Positions 26,971 through 36,079 of a stretch of DNA of 64,000 nucleotides are shown piece after piece (position 1 is the first letter of the stretch; every line of letters starts with the position of its first letter). This DNA is from Ligilactobacillus ruminis DSM 20403 = NBRC 102161 (GTDB lineage: Bacteria; Bacillota; Bacilli; Lactobacillales; Lactobacillaceae). The notes under the pieces are model-generated. The model ran no database searches. It had not been told where the DNA came from and was given only the letters and a program-made list of their open reading frames with translations. The stretch is from contig NZ_FOPI01000003.1 of the NCBI RefSeq assembly GCF_900113455.1, forward strand, positions 1-64,000, written 5' to 3'. The position numbers and the translations under genes were made by a program.

Positions 26971-29136
26971 TTATAATTTGAATTTATCTGTTTCTTCTCT
27001 GAGAGTTTCCGAAATATCTCGGAGGTCGGAAACGTGTTGCGTAAATTCGTCCATCGTTGCAAGAACTTCTTCCGAGTTTGCTGAAACTTCTTCTGTACCG
27101 GCAGCATTTTCCTGGGTCGATGCAGAGATGTTCTCGAGTCCCTCAAGAACTTTATTTTGAACGTTTTCGATATTTCCGCTAGCTTGTTCGACATTGGAGA
27201 TGCCGTCTGCCATTGATTGATTGCGTTTAAAGACTTCCATAGTTGACTTGATTGCTTTCTGAATGAGTTTGGACTGCTTTTTTCCTCCTTCAAGCGAGGC
27301 GTTCGTTTGATCGACCATGCTGCTTGATCGTGCTTGGATATCGGCAATGATTGCTTCAATTTCCTTGGTTGATGCAGCGCTTTGTTCTGCCAGTTTGCGG
27401 ATTTCTGCGGCAACGACCGAGAATCCTTTGCCTGCTTCACCGGCACTCGCAGCCTCAATTGAAGCATTTAAGGCAAGCAGGTTGGTTTGGCGAGAAATTT
27501 CGTTGATGACGTTGATGATTTTGGTAATGTCTTGGACGTTGGCATTCATTTCTTCAACGCTGTGCATCAATTTTTCCATGGCACTCAGTTCTTCTGACCA
27601 GCTGCTGTTGACTTTATCCATCGTGTTCATATTTTCCTGATTGATTTCTGAGCTTTGTTTTGCTTCTTCATTCATGTTAATGACGTTTGTGTGAAGCTGA
27701 TCGATAATTTCTGAAAGTTCTTTCAGTTTTGTTACGTTTTCTTGTGTTTCTTCGGCCTGTGAACTTGTGACGTCAGCAATTCCGGTGATGGTTTGAGATA
27801 CTTCTTCAGTAGCTTTTCCGGTTTGTTTGGAAAGCTCAAGCAATGAATCGGACATTTGTGCAACGTTTTTGCTTTGCTTTTGAACATTATGAATCAGTTC
27901 AACCATTGATTTGACCATCATGTTGTATGCATAGACGATCTGACCGAATTCATTGCCATCCTTTGTTGGAACAAACAATTTTCTGCCGAAGCGCTCTGCT
28001 CCTGAAACGTCATTTCCGATATCTTCTGGAACGAGTGAAAGATTTCCTTTAGCACTGGATGCAAAGACGTCGACAAAATATTTTGTGCCGGAACGCAGAG
28101 TTTTTTTGATGAATTCTGATAAAACGACGATGATGAGCATGATAACGAATGCTATGATGATAATCCATTTTTCAAGATTATAGCGTTCACGGTACAGATC
28201 ATTTTGGGCAACGGCTGCTACTGCCCATGCATTGCTGCCTTTTGCTCCCTTATCGTAGTAGACGTCGGCAATTCCGGCGTCGGGAGTCAATAAACATAAG
28301 ATGTTTCCCGAATTTTCTTCGGCACTGCTGAGGTATTCTGCTTTACCGTTTGAAACTCTGATATAGCCTTGTCTTGTCGGAGCATTTTTAATTGTCTTGA
28401 AGACGGAATCGTTTGAAACGTCATTGCCGCGCTTGAATGCATTGATTTCGGTCGGAACTTTTTTATTGATGTCGCGGCTCGTAGTATCTCTTGAGGCCAG
28501 GACGCGTGCTGATTTTGAAACAAGTGCGACGCGTCCTGTGTTGCCGACTTTCATTTTTTTAACGACAAATTCGATGTTTTTGTATGTGATTTCAAGACTG
28601 ACGACGCTTAGCTGGTTGCTTTGATTACGAACCGCAATGGCACAGCTCGTAACGTAACGGTCAGTTTGGTCATCGAGGTATGGACTTGTCCAAATGATTT
28701 TACCTTCGTTGTTGACGGCTTTTTTATACCATTCGGTATTTTTGGCATTGGCATAGGTTTCTGATTTTGTCGTGCTTATGGCGTGATTTTTCGAATCCAC
28801 AAATGTTGCTCCGACGATGTCCTTGTTACTGTTTGCAACAAGCTTTAAGATGCCTCCGATTTGGACTGCGTCAAATTTTGCTCCGTTGAGTATCGTTCCC
28901 TTTGCGACCGATTCTAGCGTTGAAGCTGTCTGGTTAGTCAGTTCCAGATTTTCTTTTTGAATGATTCCGACGGAACTTGTCTTGATCGTGTTGTTTCGGG
29001 TGATCAAGATATTCGAGAACGTGAGATAGGAGACGGCGAATATAATGAGGATGGGAATGAAACTGCAAAAAATAAGCAGCTTGACTAAAGTATGAGCAAT
29101 CGATTTGTTTTTGCTCTTTTTTTGAGTATGATTCAT
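26971..29136 (-). CDS. Methyl-accepting chemotaxis protein (dCache-type receptor)
   Basis: 721 residues. Basic N-terminus, first membrane helix at about residues 18-42 ([20 protein letters not shown]), and an extracellular region of about 280 residues resembling a double-Cache sensor (with [20 protein letters not shown]). The second helix is near 328-348, followed by HAMP and a signalling domain. The hairpin tip [20 protein letters not shown] then [20 protein letters not shown] is the conserved CheA/CheW-binding site. It senses a small extracellular ligand and signals to the flagellar motor. The start has AAAGGAAAG 10-18 bases upstream. No other chemotaxis or flagellar gene is nearby. Confidence 0.92.
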   Translation of the reverse strand: MNHTQKKSKNKSIAHTLVKLLIFCSFIPILIIFAVSYLTFSNILITRNNTIKTSSVGIIQKENLELTNQTASTLESVAKGTILNGAKFDAVQIGGILKLVANSNKDIVGATFVDSKNHAISTTKSETYANAKNTEWYKKAVNNEGKIIWTSPYLDDQTDRYVTSCAIAVRNQSNQLSVVSLEITYKNIEFVVKKMKVGNTGRVALVSKSARVLASRDTTSRDINKKVPTEINAFKRGNDVSNDSVFKTIKNAPTRQGYIRVSNGKAEYLSSAEENSGNILCLLTPDAGIADVYYDKGAKGSNAWAVAAVAQNDLYRERYNLEKWIIIIAFVIMLIIVVLSEFIKKTLRSGTKYFVDVFASSAKGNLSLVPEDIGNDVSGAERFGRKLFVPTKDGNEFGQIVYAYNMMVKSMVELIHNVQKQSKNVAQMSDSLLELSKQTGKATEEVSQTITGIADVTSSQAEETQENVTKLKELSEIIDQLHTNVINMNEEAKQSSEINQENMNTMDKVNSSWSEELSAMEKLMHSVEEMNANVQDITKIINVINEISRQTNLLALNASIEAASAGEAGKGFSVVAAEIRKLAEQSAASTKEIEAIIADIQARSSSMVDQTNASLEGGKKQSKLIQKAIKSTMEVFKRNQSMADGISNVEQASGNIENVQNKVLEGLENISASTQENAAGTEEVSANSEEVLATMDEFTQHVSDLRDISETLREETDKFKL

Positions 29137-29533
29137 GAATAATACTTTCCTTTCAGTTTATTTCATGTCTGATTGGTGTATTAACAACCTACGTCTTACA
29201 TAATCGGATTAATGATACTTATTTTTAATATCTTCAATTAAATCCAATTTAAACAGGTATATTGCGGTATGTATAATTATTTTTGGTACAGCTTAAAATA
29301 TTTAGTAAATTAAAATAGCAAACTTTTGCAGTGATGATTCAAAATGATGTTTGACCTGAAGTCAACTTAATTCAATACCCTTGCATGTAACTGACAGATT
29401 TCGGATGACACCATTTTCATGAAGTGTCTGTTTTTGTTCAATCGCGTAAAATGGTTGGAGGAAAATTTAACAATGCGTGCGCACATGGGGATTGTTTTGG
29501 GATGAACAGTTCGAATGTTTGGAATGAAAAGTT

Positions 29534-29613
29534 GATGCTTCAAAAACAAATTCGGTCAAGTGGGACGTCAAAGACTTTGAAGTTCCGATGTGAGTTGCGG
29601 ACATGGATTTTAA
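29534..29613 (+). pseudogene. PatB/MalY-type cystathionine beta-lyase fragment
   Basis: The frame gives KTNSVKWDVKDFEVPM, then TGA, then VADMDFK. This matches the N-terminal motif NSVKWD...PMWVADMDF of PLP-dependent C-S lyases, with the Trp codon TGG changed to TGA (29591-29593). The rest of the gene is not recognisable on either side. The 600-base gap around it otherwise holds only promoter-like sequence. Confidence 0.65.
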
Positions 29614-29679
29614 GGGCAATCACAATTGATGCTTGATGTTTGCATTTGTCGGAAAATATCGAAAAAATTCGTCAAACAC

Positions 29680-29708
29680 TTGTATTTCAGCCATTATTCA
29701 ACTATCAT
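29680..29708 (+). promoter_or_regulatory. Probable promoter of asd
   Basis: TTGTAT (29680-29685), a 17-base spacer and TATCAT (29703-29708), about 40 bases before the asd ATG. Confidence 0.5.
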
Positions 29709-29749
29709 TATGTAAAAGACACTCTGAAAATGTGAAACGGGGTATGATT

Positions 29750-30841
29750 ATGAGTGAAAAGTTAAGAGTAGGTGTCATCGGGGCTACAGGGATGGTAGGA
29801 CAACGTTATATTTCTTTGTTGGAAGATCATCCGTGGTTTGACGTGACTTGCGTAGCAGCGAGTCCGAGAAGTGCGGGCAAAACTTATGCCGAAGCAGTCA
29901 AGGGACGTTGGCGCATGGATAAACCGATTCCTGAAAAAGTTCGAGACCTTGTTGTGCTGAATGCAAATGAAGTTGAAAAGGTTGCTTCGGAAGTGGATTT
30001 CGTATTTTCTGCCGTAAGCATGTCAAAAGATGAAATCAAAGAAATTGAAGAAGAATACGCAAAGACCGAAACTCCGGTTGTTTCGAATAACAGCGCCCAT
30101 CGTTGGACGCCAGACGTTCCGATGATTGTCCCGGAAATTAATCCTGACCATACGGCCGTTATCAAGTACCAACGTGAACGCTTAGGAACAAAGAAGGGTT
30201 TTATCGCTGTAAAGCCCAACTGTTCGATTCAAAGTTATGCTCCAGCATTGTCTGCGTGGCTGAAGTTTGAACCTTACGAAGTGATTGCAACGACATATCA
30301 GGCAATTTCCGGTGCCGGAAAGACGTTTGCTGATTGGCCTGAAATGGAAGGAAACATCATCCCGTTTATTTCGGGCGAAGAAGAAAAGTCAGAAAAAGAG
30401 CCGCTCAGAATTTGGGGACATGTCGATGATGCAAAAAAGGCAATCGTTCCGGCGGAAAGTCCGGTAATTACGACACAATGTGTCCGCGTTCCTATTCTTT
30501 ACGGGCATACGGCCGCTGCTTTCGTTAAGTTCAGACAAAATCCTTCGAAAGAAGAATTGGTGCAATCATTGCTTGAATATAAAGGAGTTCCGCAAGAATT
30601 GGGACTTCCAAGCGCTCCTAAGCAATTTATCCAGTATATGACGGAAGACGATCGTCCTCAAGTCAAATTGGACGTAAACTTTGAAAAGGGAATGGGAGTT
30701 TCAATCGGACGTCTGCGCAAAGATAAGGTGTATGATTGGAAATTCATCGGATTGTCTCATAATACTGCCCGTGGTGCTGCTGGTGGCGCAATTGAGTGTG
30801 CTGAGCTTTTAAAAGCACAAGGATATATTACCAAAAAATAA
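29750..30841 (+). CDS. asd: Aspartate-semialdehyde dehydrogenase (fungal/archaeal-type)
   Basis: 363 residues. NADP site GVIGATGMVGQRYISLLEDH near the N-terminus; catalytic Cys in VKPNCSIQ; later VPILYGHTAAAFVKFR. The blocks NNSAHRWTPDVPMIVPEINP and TYQAISGAGKTFADWPEME mark the fungal/archaeal branch of the family rather than the usual bacterial one. It makes aspartate semialdehyde for lysine/diaminopimelate, threonine and methionine. The ATG at 29750 has ACGGGG 8-13 bases upstream; an upstream open frame is a decayed region. It stands alone with its own terminator. Confidence 0.93.
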   Translation: MSEKLRVGVIGATGMVGQRYISLLEDHPWFDVTCVAASPRSAGKTYAEAVKGRWRMDKPIPEKVRDLVVLNANEVEKVASEVDFVFSAVSMSKDEIKEIEEEYAKTETPVVSNNSAHRWTPDVPMIVPEINPDHTAVIKYQRERLGTKKGFIAVKPNCSIQSYAPALSAWLKFEPYEVIATTYQAISGAGKTFADWPEMEGNIIPFISGEEEKSEKEPLRIWGHVDDAKKAIVPAESPVITTQCVRVPILYGHTAAAFVKFRQNPSKEELVQSLLEYKGVPQELGLPSAPKQFIQYMTEDDRPQVKLDVNFEKGMGVSIGRLRKDKVYDWKFIGLSHNTARGAAGGAIECAELLKAQGYITKK

Positions 30842-30856
30842 CATTAACTATTATCA

Positions 30857-30900
30857 AAATCTCGCAAGTGTTTTTGTTTTCACTGCGAGATTTTTTGTTT
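30857..30900 (+). terminator. Terminator of asd
   Basis: The arms AAATCTCGCAAGTG and CACTGCGAGATTT (30857-30870, 30881-30893) have one bulge and are followed by TTTTTTGTTT. Confidence 0.85.
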
Positions 30901-30963
30901 AGCAAGCAATATGTATCAATTACATATTTTTAGTTATGAATCATATACATGATAACATTTTTA

Positions 30964-30992
30964 TTGATGATTATTTTTTTGTATGATAAATT
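30964..30992 (+). promoter_or_regulatory. Promoter of the NatAB-like ABC operon
   Basis: TTGATG (30964-30969), a 17-base spacer and TAAATT (30987-30992) preceded by TGA. It is about 28 bases before the ATG. Confidence 0.45.
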
Positions 30993-31019
30993 GTATTTTA
31001 ATAAGAAAGGAGGAAAATC

Positions 31020-31934
31020 ATGTCATTAGAAATCACAAATTTAAACAAGCATTTCGCAGATAAGCAGCTAGGACAAAAACATGTTTTAAAAGACGTGACT
31101 TTTAATGCGGAAAATGGTCGAATAGTTGGCTTGATAGGGAAAAATGGTTCGGGAAAAACCACGACGTTTCACTGTATTTTAAACTTTATTAAGTATGACG
31201 GTCTTATCAGACTTGACGGCAAAGAGATTAACGAAAACACTTATAATCGAATCGGATATCTTCCGGAGGAACGCAGTCTGATGCCAAAATTAACTGTCTA
31301 TGAGCAAGTGCGTTTTTTGGCCAGACTCAAGGGAATGTCCAATCAAAGCATCAAAGATGAGTTCCCTAAGTGGATGGATCGGCTTGGCGTCGTCGGAAAA
31401 CCAAATGACAAAATTAAAAGCTTATCAAAAGGAAATCAGCAAAAGGTGCAGCTGATTGCGACTTTGATTCATAAGCCTGACTTTATTATTTTGGATGAAC
31501 CTTTTAGCGGACTGGATCCGTTGAATACGGATATTTTGAAAAAAGTTATCTTTGATGAGCAAAGGCGGGGTGCAACGATTATTTTTTCAGATCATTCCAT
31601 GAGTAACGTTTCTGAGTTATGCGATGACGTCGTCATGATCAATGACGGAAGAATCGTTTTGAACGGACCGATTCAGCAGGTCCGCGACAGTTACGGCCTG
31701 ACAAGAATTATTGTCAGATGCGCGCTTTCGACAGAAGAGCTGCGTGCGGTGCCGCACGTCCTTTCAGCAGACAGACGCAAAGACGGCGGCGTTGAATTGA
31801 GAATTGAGGATGAAAAATACGGGTCTGAAATATTTAATTTTATTTCAAAGGGATCATATGTCAGAACGTTTGACCATGAGCCACCGACGCTTGATGAGAT
31901 TTTTAAAGAGAAGGCCGGTGAAAAAAATGAATAA
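31020..31934 (+). CDS. ABC transporter ATP-binding protein (NatA/YhaQ-like)
   Basis: 304 residues. Walker A GKNGSGKTTTFH (about residues 41-52), signature LSKGNQQKVQ, Walker B FIILDEPFSGLDPL and the switch His in FSDHSM are all present. The C-terminal extension of about 90 residues is typical of the exporter class whose permease partner is NatB/YhaP. It energises export by the adjacent permease. The ATG has AAAGGAGG 7-14 bases upstream, and the end overlaps the permease start by 8 bases. Confidence 0.9.
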   Translation: MSLEITNLNKHFADKQLGQKHVLKDVTFNAENGRIVGLIGKNGSGKTTTFHCILNFIKYDGLIRLDGKEINENTYNRIGYLPEERSLMPKLTVYEQVRFLARLKGMSNQSIKDEFPKWMDRLGVVGKPNDKIKSLSKGNQQKVQLIATLIHKPDFIILDEPFSGLDPLNTDILKKVIFDEQRRGATIIFSDHSMSNVSELCDDVVMINDGRIVLNGPIQQVRDSYGLTRIIVRCALSTEELRAVPHVLSADRRKDGGVELRIEDEKYGSEIFNFISKGSYVRTFDHEPPTLDEIFKEKAGEKNE

Positions 31935-33174
31935 GATCGTTTTGGTATTTTTGGAAACTTTTAAGCGACAAGTCAAGTCATGGAGTTTTCTTATCATGGT
32001 GCTGGCACCGTTTCTCGCCATAGGTCTTGGACTTTTGTTAGGCAAAGTCAGTTCCGATAATGCAGAAGATATGGTAAAAGACGTTACTGAAATTGCCGTT
32101 GTTGCGACAAGCAAGAATCTTCAAAAACAATTCGAAAGTCAAACGAACGTCACCATCAGATATGAAAGTCTTGATAAAGCAAAGAAGGCCCTTAATAAAG
32201 ATAAAATTGCAGGATACGTCAGCGTGTCATTAAAAAAAGGAAGATACGAGGCAAGATATCATGGCAAGGGATCGATTGACGAAACGTCAAAGGCCGGAAT
32301 CATGAACGTCCTCTCAAGACTTCAGTCATCGCAAAATATCGTTGCGGCGCAATTGAATAACGATCAGCTTCATAAGCTTCAGGTTCAGCCAAATTTTGTT
32401 GAAATTAAAAATTCGGCATCAAAACAAAATCAGATTGATAAAAAGCAGCAGGAAAAGTTTGCGAATAAAACTGCCTACATGATTTTGCTATTTGTGATGT
32501 ATTTTATTTTGATAACCTATTCAACAACGACCGCACAAGAAATCGGTTCCGAAAAGGGGACGAAGATAATGGAAGTTTTATTTTCAAGCATGCCCGCAAA
32601 GAACTATTTTTATGGCAAAATGCTTGGATTGACGATGGTTATTGTTTTGCATATCTCAATCTATGCAATCGGCGGCGGAGTGATATACGCTTTGGCTCCA
32701 AGACTTTGGGGGGATGAAGCCTTGTTTAAAACGGCATATGAAATGATCAATATCATATTTAAACATCTTATCTCAATCAACTTGGTCTACGTATTGTTGA
32801 TGATCATCCTTTGTACGGTTTTAGCCGCGCTTTGCGGGGCTTTGGTTGTTCGGATCGAGGATTCAAATAAGGCTGTTCAGCCAGTTATGTACCTGATTAT
32901 TGCAGGCTTTATAGCTTCAATGGTATTTCAAGGAAAGCCCGAAAGCGTTATTGTTGTCGCTTTATCCTATATTCCCGGCGTTTCAGCGTTTTTTATGCCC
33001 CTCAGAATTATTAATGGTACCGTTGGAACGATTGGAATCGGTGTTTCGTTAACACTGTTTTTGGCGACCGTCATCCTTGCAATCGTATGGTGCGCCCGGG
33101 TTTATCCAGGACTCATTCTTCAAACGGATGATGAACCGTTATTGAAAAATTTGAAAAAGGCATCGAATAAGTAA
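31927..33174 (+). CDS. ABC-2 family permease (NatB/YhaP-like)
   Basis: 415 residues. One N-terminal helix (residues 17-40) is followed by an extracytoplasmic domain of about 150 residues (with YESLDKAKKALNKDKIAGYV). Five or six helices follow, the first with TTTAQEIGSEKGTKIMEVLF. This is the layout of ABC-2 exporters of the NatB type (Na+ or drug export, or antimicrobial peptide defence). The substrate cannot be told. ATG at 31927 overlaps the ATPase gene, so translation is probably coupled. Confidence 0.88.
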   Translation: MNKIVLVFLETFKRQVKSWSFLIMVLAPFLAIGLGLLLGKVSSDNAEDMVKDVTEIAVVATSKNLQKQFESQTNVTIRYESLDKAKKALNKDKIAGYVSVSLKKGRYEARYHGKGSIDETSKAGIMNVLSRLQSSQNIVAAQLNNDQLHKLQVQPNFVEIKNSASKQNQIDKKQQEKFANKTAYMILLFVMYFILITYSTTTAQEIGSEKGTKIMEVLFSSMPAKNYFYGKMLGLTMVIVLHISIYAIGGGVIYALAPRLWGDEALFKTAYEMINIIFKHLISINLVYVLLMIILCTVLAALCGALVVRIEDSNKAVQPVMYLIIAGFIASMVFQGKPESVIVVALSYIPGVSAFFMPLRIINGTVGTIGIGVSLTLFLATVILAIVWCARVYPGLILQTDDEPLLKNLKKASNK

Positions 33175-33224
33175 AAATTCAGAATTTCAATTTTGAGTTT
33201 TTCGGCATTCAAAAAGAACATATT

Positions 33225-33257
33225 AAAAGGCCATCGTAATTTTAGATGACCTTTTTT
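33225..33257. terminator. Bidirectional terminator between ABC permease and LacI gene
   Basis: AAAAGGCCATC (33225-33235) pairs with GATGACCTTTT (33245-33255), followed by T. A-rich sequence on the other side lets it also serve the convergent lacI-type gene, which ends 10 bases away. Confidence 0.8.
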
Positions 33258-33266
33258 AATTTGGAT

Positions 33267-34280
33267 TTAATTTATGCTTGAACCGCGTTCAATCAAGCAG
33301 GTAGCCAGCGTTGTCATCTGCGGAACGCTGATTTCTTCGTTCAGTCCATCGACCAGCATCCTGGCAGCGACCGCACCCATTTCTTCCGTAAAGACTTTTA
33401 CTGCTGAAAGCGAAGGAAAGGCATATTTTGCAAGTGAAGTATCATTAAATGAAATAAGGCTGACTCTGTCAGGGACGCTGATTTTGTGCTCGTTTAACGA
33501 TCGCAAGGCACCCAAAGCAATAGCATCATTAGCTGCAAAAAAGGCTTGAGGCAAATTTTCGCCAAGTTCTTCAATAGCCTGGTTCATCATTTCATACCCT
33601 GATTCCGGGAGAAATTTTCCGATAAAAACGTATTGGGGATTGTATAGATTAAGTTCTGATAAACGATGCTTAAACTGTTTGAAACGCGGATCGATTAATG
33701 AATCTTTTTGATCCGAGGTATGTTCTTCACCCACAAGCATTCCGATTTTACGTTGTCCGTGTGAAAGAAAATGATCAATGACGGAATCAACGGAGCCTGC
33801 AAAATCGGAAAGAACGCAGCTGCATCCGTATTTTAACGTATCGCTGTCAACAAAGATGACGTTATCGTTTGTTTTGATGATATCCTCAATTTGCTCTTCT
33901 GAAAACTTGCCGATTGCAATAACTCCGTCCGCACTACCGGCCTTATCCAACGGATCGTCCTGATAGATGCGAGTCACGTCGCATCCCATGAGATGTGCTT
34001 TTTTTTCAATTCCGATGCGAATTGCATAATAATAAAGGTCATTGATCTCTTCTTGTTCGGTATACCATTGGATAACCGCAATCGTATGCGTTGGCTCGGA
34101 TGATTTAGAATTCTTCTTATTTTTTGATTTGTATTTAACGTAATTTAGTTCTTCTGCTACTTGAAAAATCCGGTTGCGCGTTTCAATACTGACGGACATG
34201 GTTTCATCATAGTTAAGAACTCTTGAAACGGTTGCGGGGGAAACTTGTGCGCGTTCCGCAATATCTTTGATTGTTGCCAT
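33267..34280 (-). CDS. LacI/GalR-family transcriptional repressor (GalR-like)
   Basis: 337 residues. The HTH and hinge are MATIKDIAERAQVSPATVSR then VLNYDETMSVSIETRNRIFQ. The effector domain carries a lactic-acid-bacteria GalR style insertion (QWYTEQEEINDLYYYAIRIG) followed by the usual FFAANDAIALGALRSL and SLISFNDTSLAKYAFPSLS. It probably responds to a sugar such as galactose, but its target genes are not next to it. The start at 34280 has GAGAGG 10-15 bases upstream. Its promoter contains two direct repeats 20 bases apart that may be its own operator. Confidence 0.85.
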   Translation of the reverse strand: MATIKDIAERAQVSPATVSRVLNYDETMSVSIETRNRIFQVAEELNYVKYKSKNKKNSKSSEPTHTIAVIQWYTEQEEINDLYYYAIRIGIEKKAHLMGCDVTRIYQDDPLDKAGSADGVIAIGKFSEEQIEDIIKTNDNVIFVDSDTLKYGCSCVLSDFAGSVDSVIDHFLSHGQRKIGMLVGEEHTSDQKDSLIDPRFKQFKHRLSELNLYNPQYVFIGKFLPESGYEMMNQAIEELGENLPQAFFAANDAIALGALRSLNEHKISVPDRVSLISFNDTSLAKYAFPSLSAVKVFTEEMGAVAARMLVDGLNEEISVPQMTTLATCLIERGSSIN

Positions 34281-34315
34281 TTCTATCAAACCTCTCGCTA
34301 TTAATAGATAAATAT

Positions 34316-34358
34316 ATTATAACAGAATTCAGTAAAGAATCGCAAATTTTAGTAAAGA
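34316..34358 (-). promoter_or_regulatory. Promoter of the GalR-like gene with two direct repeats
   Basis: On the minus strand TTGCGA (34340-34345) and TATAAT (34316-34321) are 18 bases apart. The plus-strand octamer AGTAAAGA occurs at 34331-34338, inside the spacer, and again at 34351-34358, just above the -35. They are exactly 20 bases apart, about two helical turns. Confidence 0.55.
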
Positions 34359-34369
34359 TAGTATGCTAA

Positions 34370-34417
34370 GATAAAACAAGACAACCACTCCCGTTTGACT
34401 TGAAAGAGGGAATGGTT
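34370..34417 (-). terminator. Terminator between the membrane-protein remnant and the GalR-like gene
   Basis: The arms AACCATTCCC and GGGAGTGGTT (minus strand; one mismatch) are followed by GTCTTGTTTT. The direction fits the decayed small gene at 34483-34724. Confidence 0.5.
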
Positions 34418-34482
34418 GCTCAAAAAAACTGTTCAAATTTTAGATAATATTCAAGCGCTTGGATGCAATGCATCCGCTTAAC

Positions 34483-34724
34483 TTATTTATGCATGAATTC
34501 ATCGTCCTTTGCACTGATCAGAATTGAGGAGAAACCAACGATGCATAACAAAAAATATTGAACCATAAATAAGTTCGCAAGGACTTGACAGAACTCGCCA
34601 CGATGGCGGCAGTTTCTCCGCCCATGCTCTGTTCAACGAAAATATTACTCGTAAGCGACAGCGTGATTGCGATAATAAGCAAGGCCACTGCAATTACCAT
34701 GGTTATGACTCCGATAGTAAACAA
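34483..34724 (-). pseudogene. Small membrane protein, apparently frameshifted
   Basis: On the minus strand a hydrophobic frame from a TTG with GGAGG upstream reads FTIGVITMVIAVALLIIAIT and then SLTSNIFVEQSMGGETAAI. It stops at 34518 after LVSPQF. A neighbouring frame continues as SSILISAKDDEFMHK to a stop at 34483. This suggests one frameshift near 34545 in a protein with two membrane segments. I do not recognise the family. Confidence 0.45.
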
Positions 34725-34917
34725 TAGCTTTGAGCGTTCCTCCAGTTAGCATAAAATCATAAGCAAAAGGCTAGTAATAAGAATCAATCCTGCATTGATA
34801 AGATTAATATTATTTTTCAAAAACCAAAAAATGTTCAGTGCTTTTTTTCTTGTGGAAGGGTTCAGGCTGGCAAGTCAGAAAGTCCTGATCACCAATCCTT
34901 TTTCTTCGAGCATAATT

Positions 34918-35128
34918 TATGCGTATGTGTGACAATCGCCTGGTATGACGGAAACATTCCAAGATAGTCTTCCGTTAAATTTGACTGAGATATGGGGTCA
35001 TGGTCAGAGCGATTCGTTATGTGTCAAAATTGAAAAAATGCCGGACAAAATCAGTCGACTTGCGCCTTCCTTTGTTTGGCATTTCAATTAATTCAAGAGG
35101 AAAACGGGACTTTTTTTCGACCTTTAAA
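34918..35128 (+). repeat. Hairpin-bearing dispersed repeat, copy 3 (diverged, left end unclear)
   Basis: GCGTATGTGTGACAATCGCC then TGGTATGACGGAAAC (34921-34955) and, at the right end, ATGCCGGAC...CGCCTTCC...GGCATTTCAATTAATTCAAG then ACGGGACTTTTTTTCGACC (35039-35122) match copies 2 and 4. The inner GCC/GGC hairpin with T-run, read on the minus strand, can act as terminator for the HAD gene that ends only 5 bases away. The first hairpin block is not recognisable. Confidence 0.6.
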
Positions 35129-35132
35129 AATT

Positions 35133-35948
35133 TTAAAGCGCCCATTTTTCAATTGCTTCTGCGACTCCGTCATGATCGCAATCGGATGTCACGTGTTGTG
35201 CGCATTCTTTCAGTTCATCGATGGCATTTCCCATTGCAATACCGGTTCCGGCAAATTTGACCATGGACAAATCGTTGCCTTGATCTCCAATTGCCATGAC
35301 GTTTGCCTGTGTCAGTCCAAGCTTGTCAATCAGAATCTGTAAAGCGCTGCCCTTGTCCGTGCCTTTCGGGTTCGCTTCATAATACATCGGAGTGCTTCTC
35401 GTAAAGGTGATCCGGTCACTAAGTTGATTGAAGAGTTCTTCGTGTTTAACAGCTTCTTCAATTCTTTCTGGATCGTCAATGTACATTGCTTTGATCAGCG
35501 TTTCGTCGCGTAATTCGTCCGGCAAACGGAAACAAACTGGAATATTGACCAGATAGCCCTCAACAATCGTGTATTTTCCAAGATCTCGATCGGACGTAAA
35601 AAGCCTTTCTGATGATTCGACATGAAAATGCAGTCCAAGTTTTGTCGCAATGTTTTGCAAGTCAAGGTAATCATCATATGAAAGCGATCGTGCGGAGATA
35701 ATCCTGCCTGAAGTCGTTTCGACTACGCCTCCCCCAAAAGAGATGACGTATTGATCGTTTCTGTCATCCAAATCAAGCTGTTTAAGAAAAGGTCGAATTC
35801 CTGAGATTGGGCGACCGCTTGTTAAAACAACTTTGATGCCTTTTTTGGAAGCACTTTTAATTGCGTTTTTAACGGTATCCGTTAATTGATGATTCGAATT
35901 CAATAATGTTGCATCGATGTCAATTGCGATAATTTTAATAGCCGACAT
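35133..35948 (-). CDS. Cof-type HAD-IIB sugar-phosphate phosphatase
   Basis: 271 residues. Motif I reads IAIDIDATLLNSNHQL, where most Cof proteins have DxDGTLL; the nucleophile and acid Asp residues are present, but Gly is Ala. Motif II VVLTSGRP, motif III Lys in GTDKGSALQIL and motif IV MAIGDQGNDLSMV are clear. The C2-type cap lies between. This subfamily (YidA-like) dephosphorylates sugar phosphates and related compounds. The exact substrate is unknown. GGAGG lies 8-12 bases before the ATG. It is a single gene whose stop adjoins repeat copy 3. Confidence 0.88.
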   Translation of the reverse strand: MSAIKIIAIDIDATLLNSNHQLTDTVKNAIKSASKKGIKVVLTSGRPISGIRPFLKQLDLDDRNDQYVISFGGGVVETTSGRIISARSLSYDDYLDLQNIATKLGLHFHVESSERLFTSDRDLGKYTIVEGYLVNIPVCFRLPDELRDETLIKAMYIDDPERIEEAVKHEELFNQLSDRITFTRSTPMYYEANPKGTDKGSALQILIDKLGLTQANVMAIGDQGNDLSMVKFAGTGIAMGNAIDELKECAQHVTSDCDHDGVAEAIEKWAL

Positions 35949-36016
35949 GAAAATCCTCCAAATTTAATTTTGTTATCTTTATTTTAACATATGGCAAAAT
36001 AATTTAAACCGAAGAA

Positions 36017-36045
36017 TTGATAGCTGAAGTTAAAAGGTTTAAGAT
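36017..36045 (+). promoter_or_regulatory. Promoter of the unknown 163-residue gene
   Basis: TTGATA (36017-36022), a 17-base spacer and TAAGAT (36040-36045), 34 bases before the ATG. It diverges from the HAD gene. Confidence 0.55.
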
Positions 36046-36079
36046 ATGCTTAAAGATATAGGCGAAAGAAGGGGTTCCC

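Noticed and set aside
34461-34475. Palindrome GGATGCAATGCATCC in the gap before the membrane-protein remnant
   Set aside because: No T-run and no promoter in register; may be chance or an old operator, nothing supports a function.
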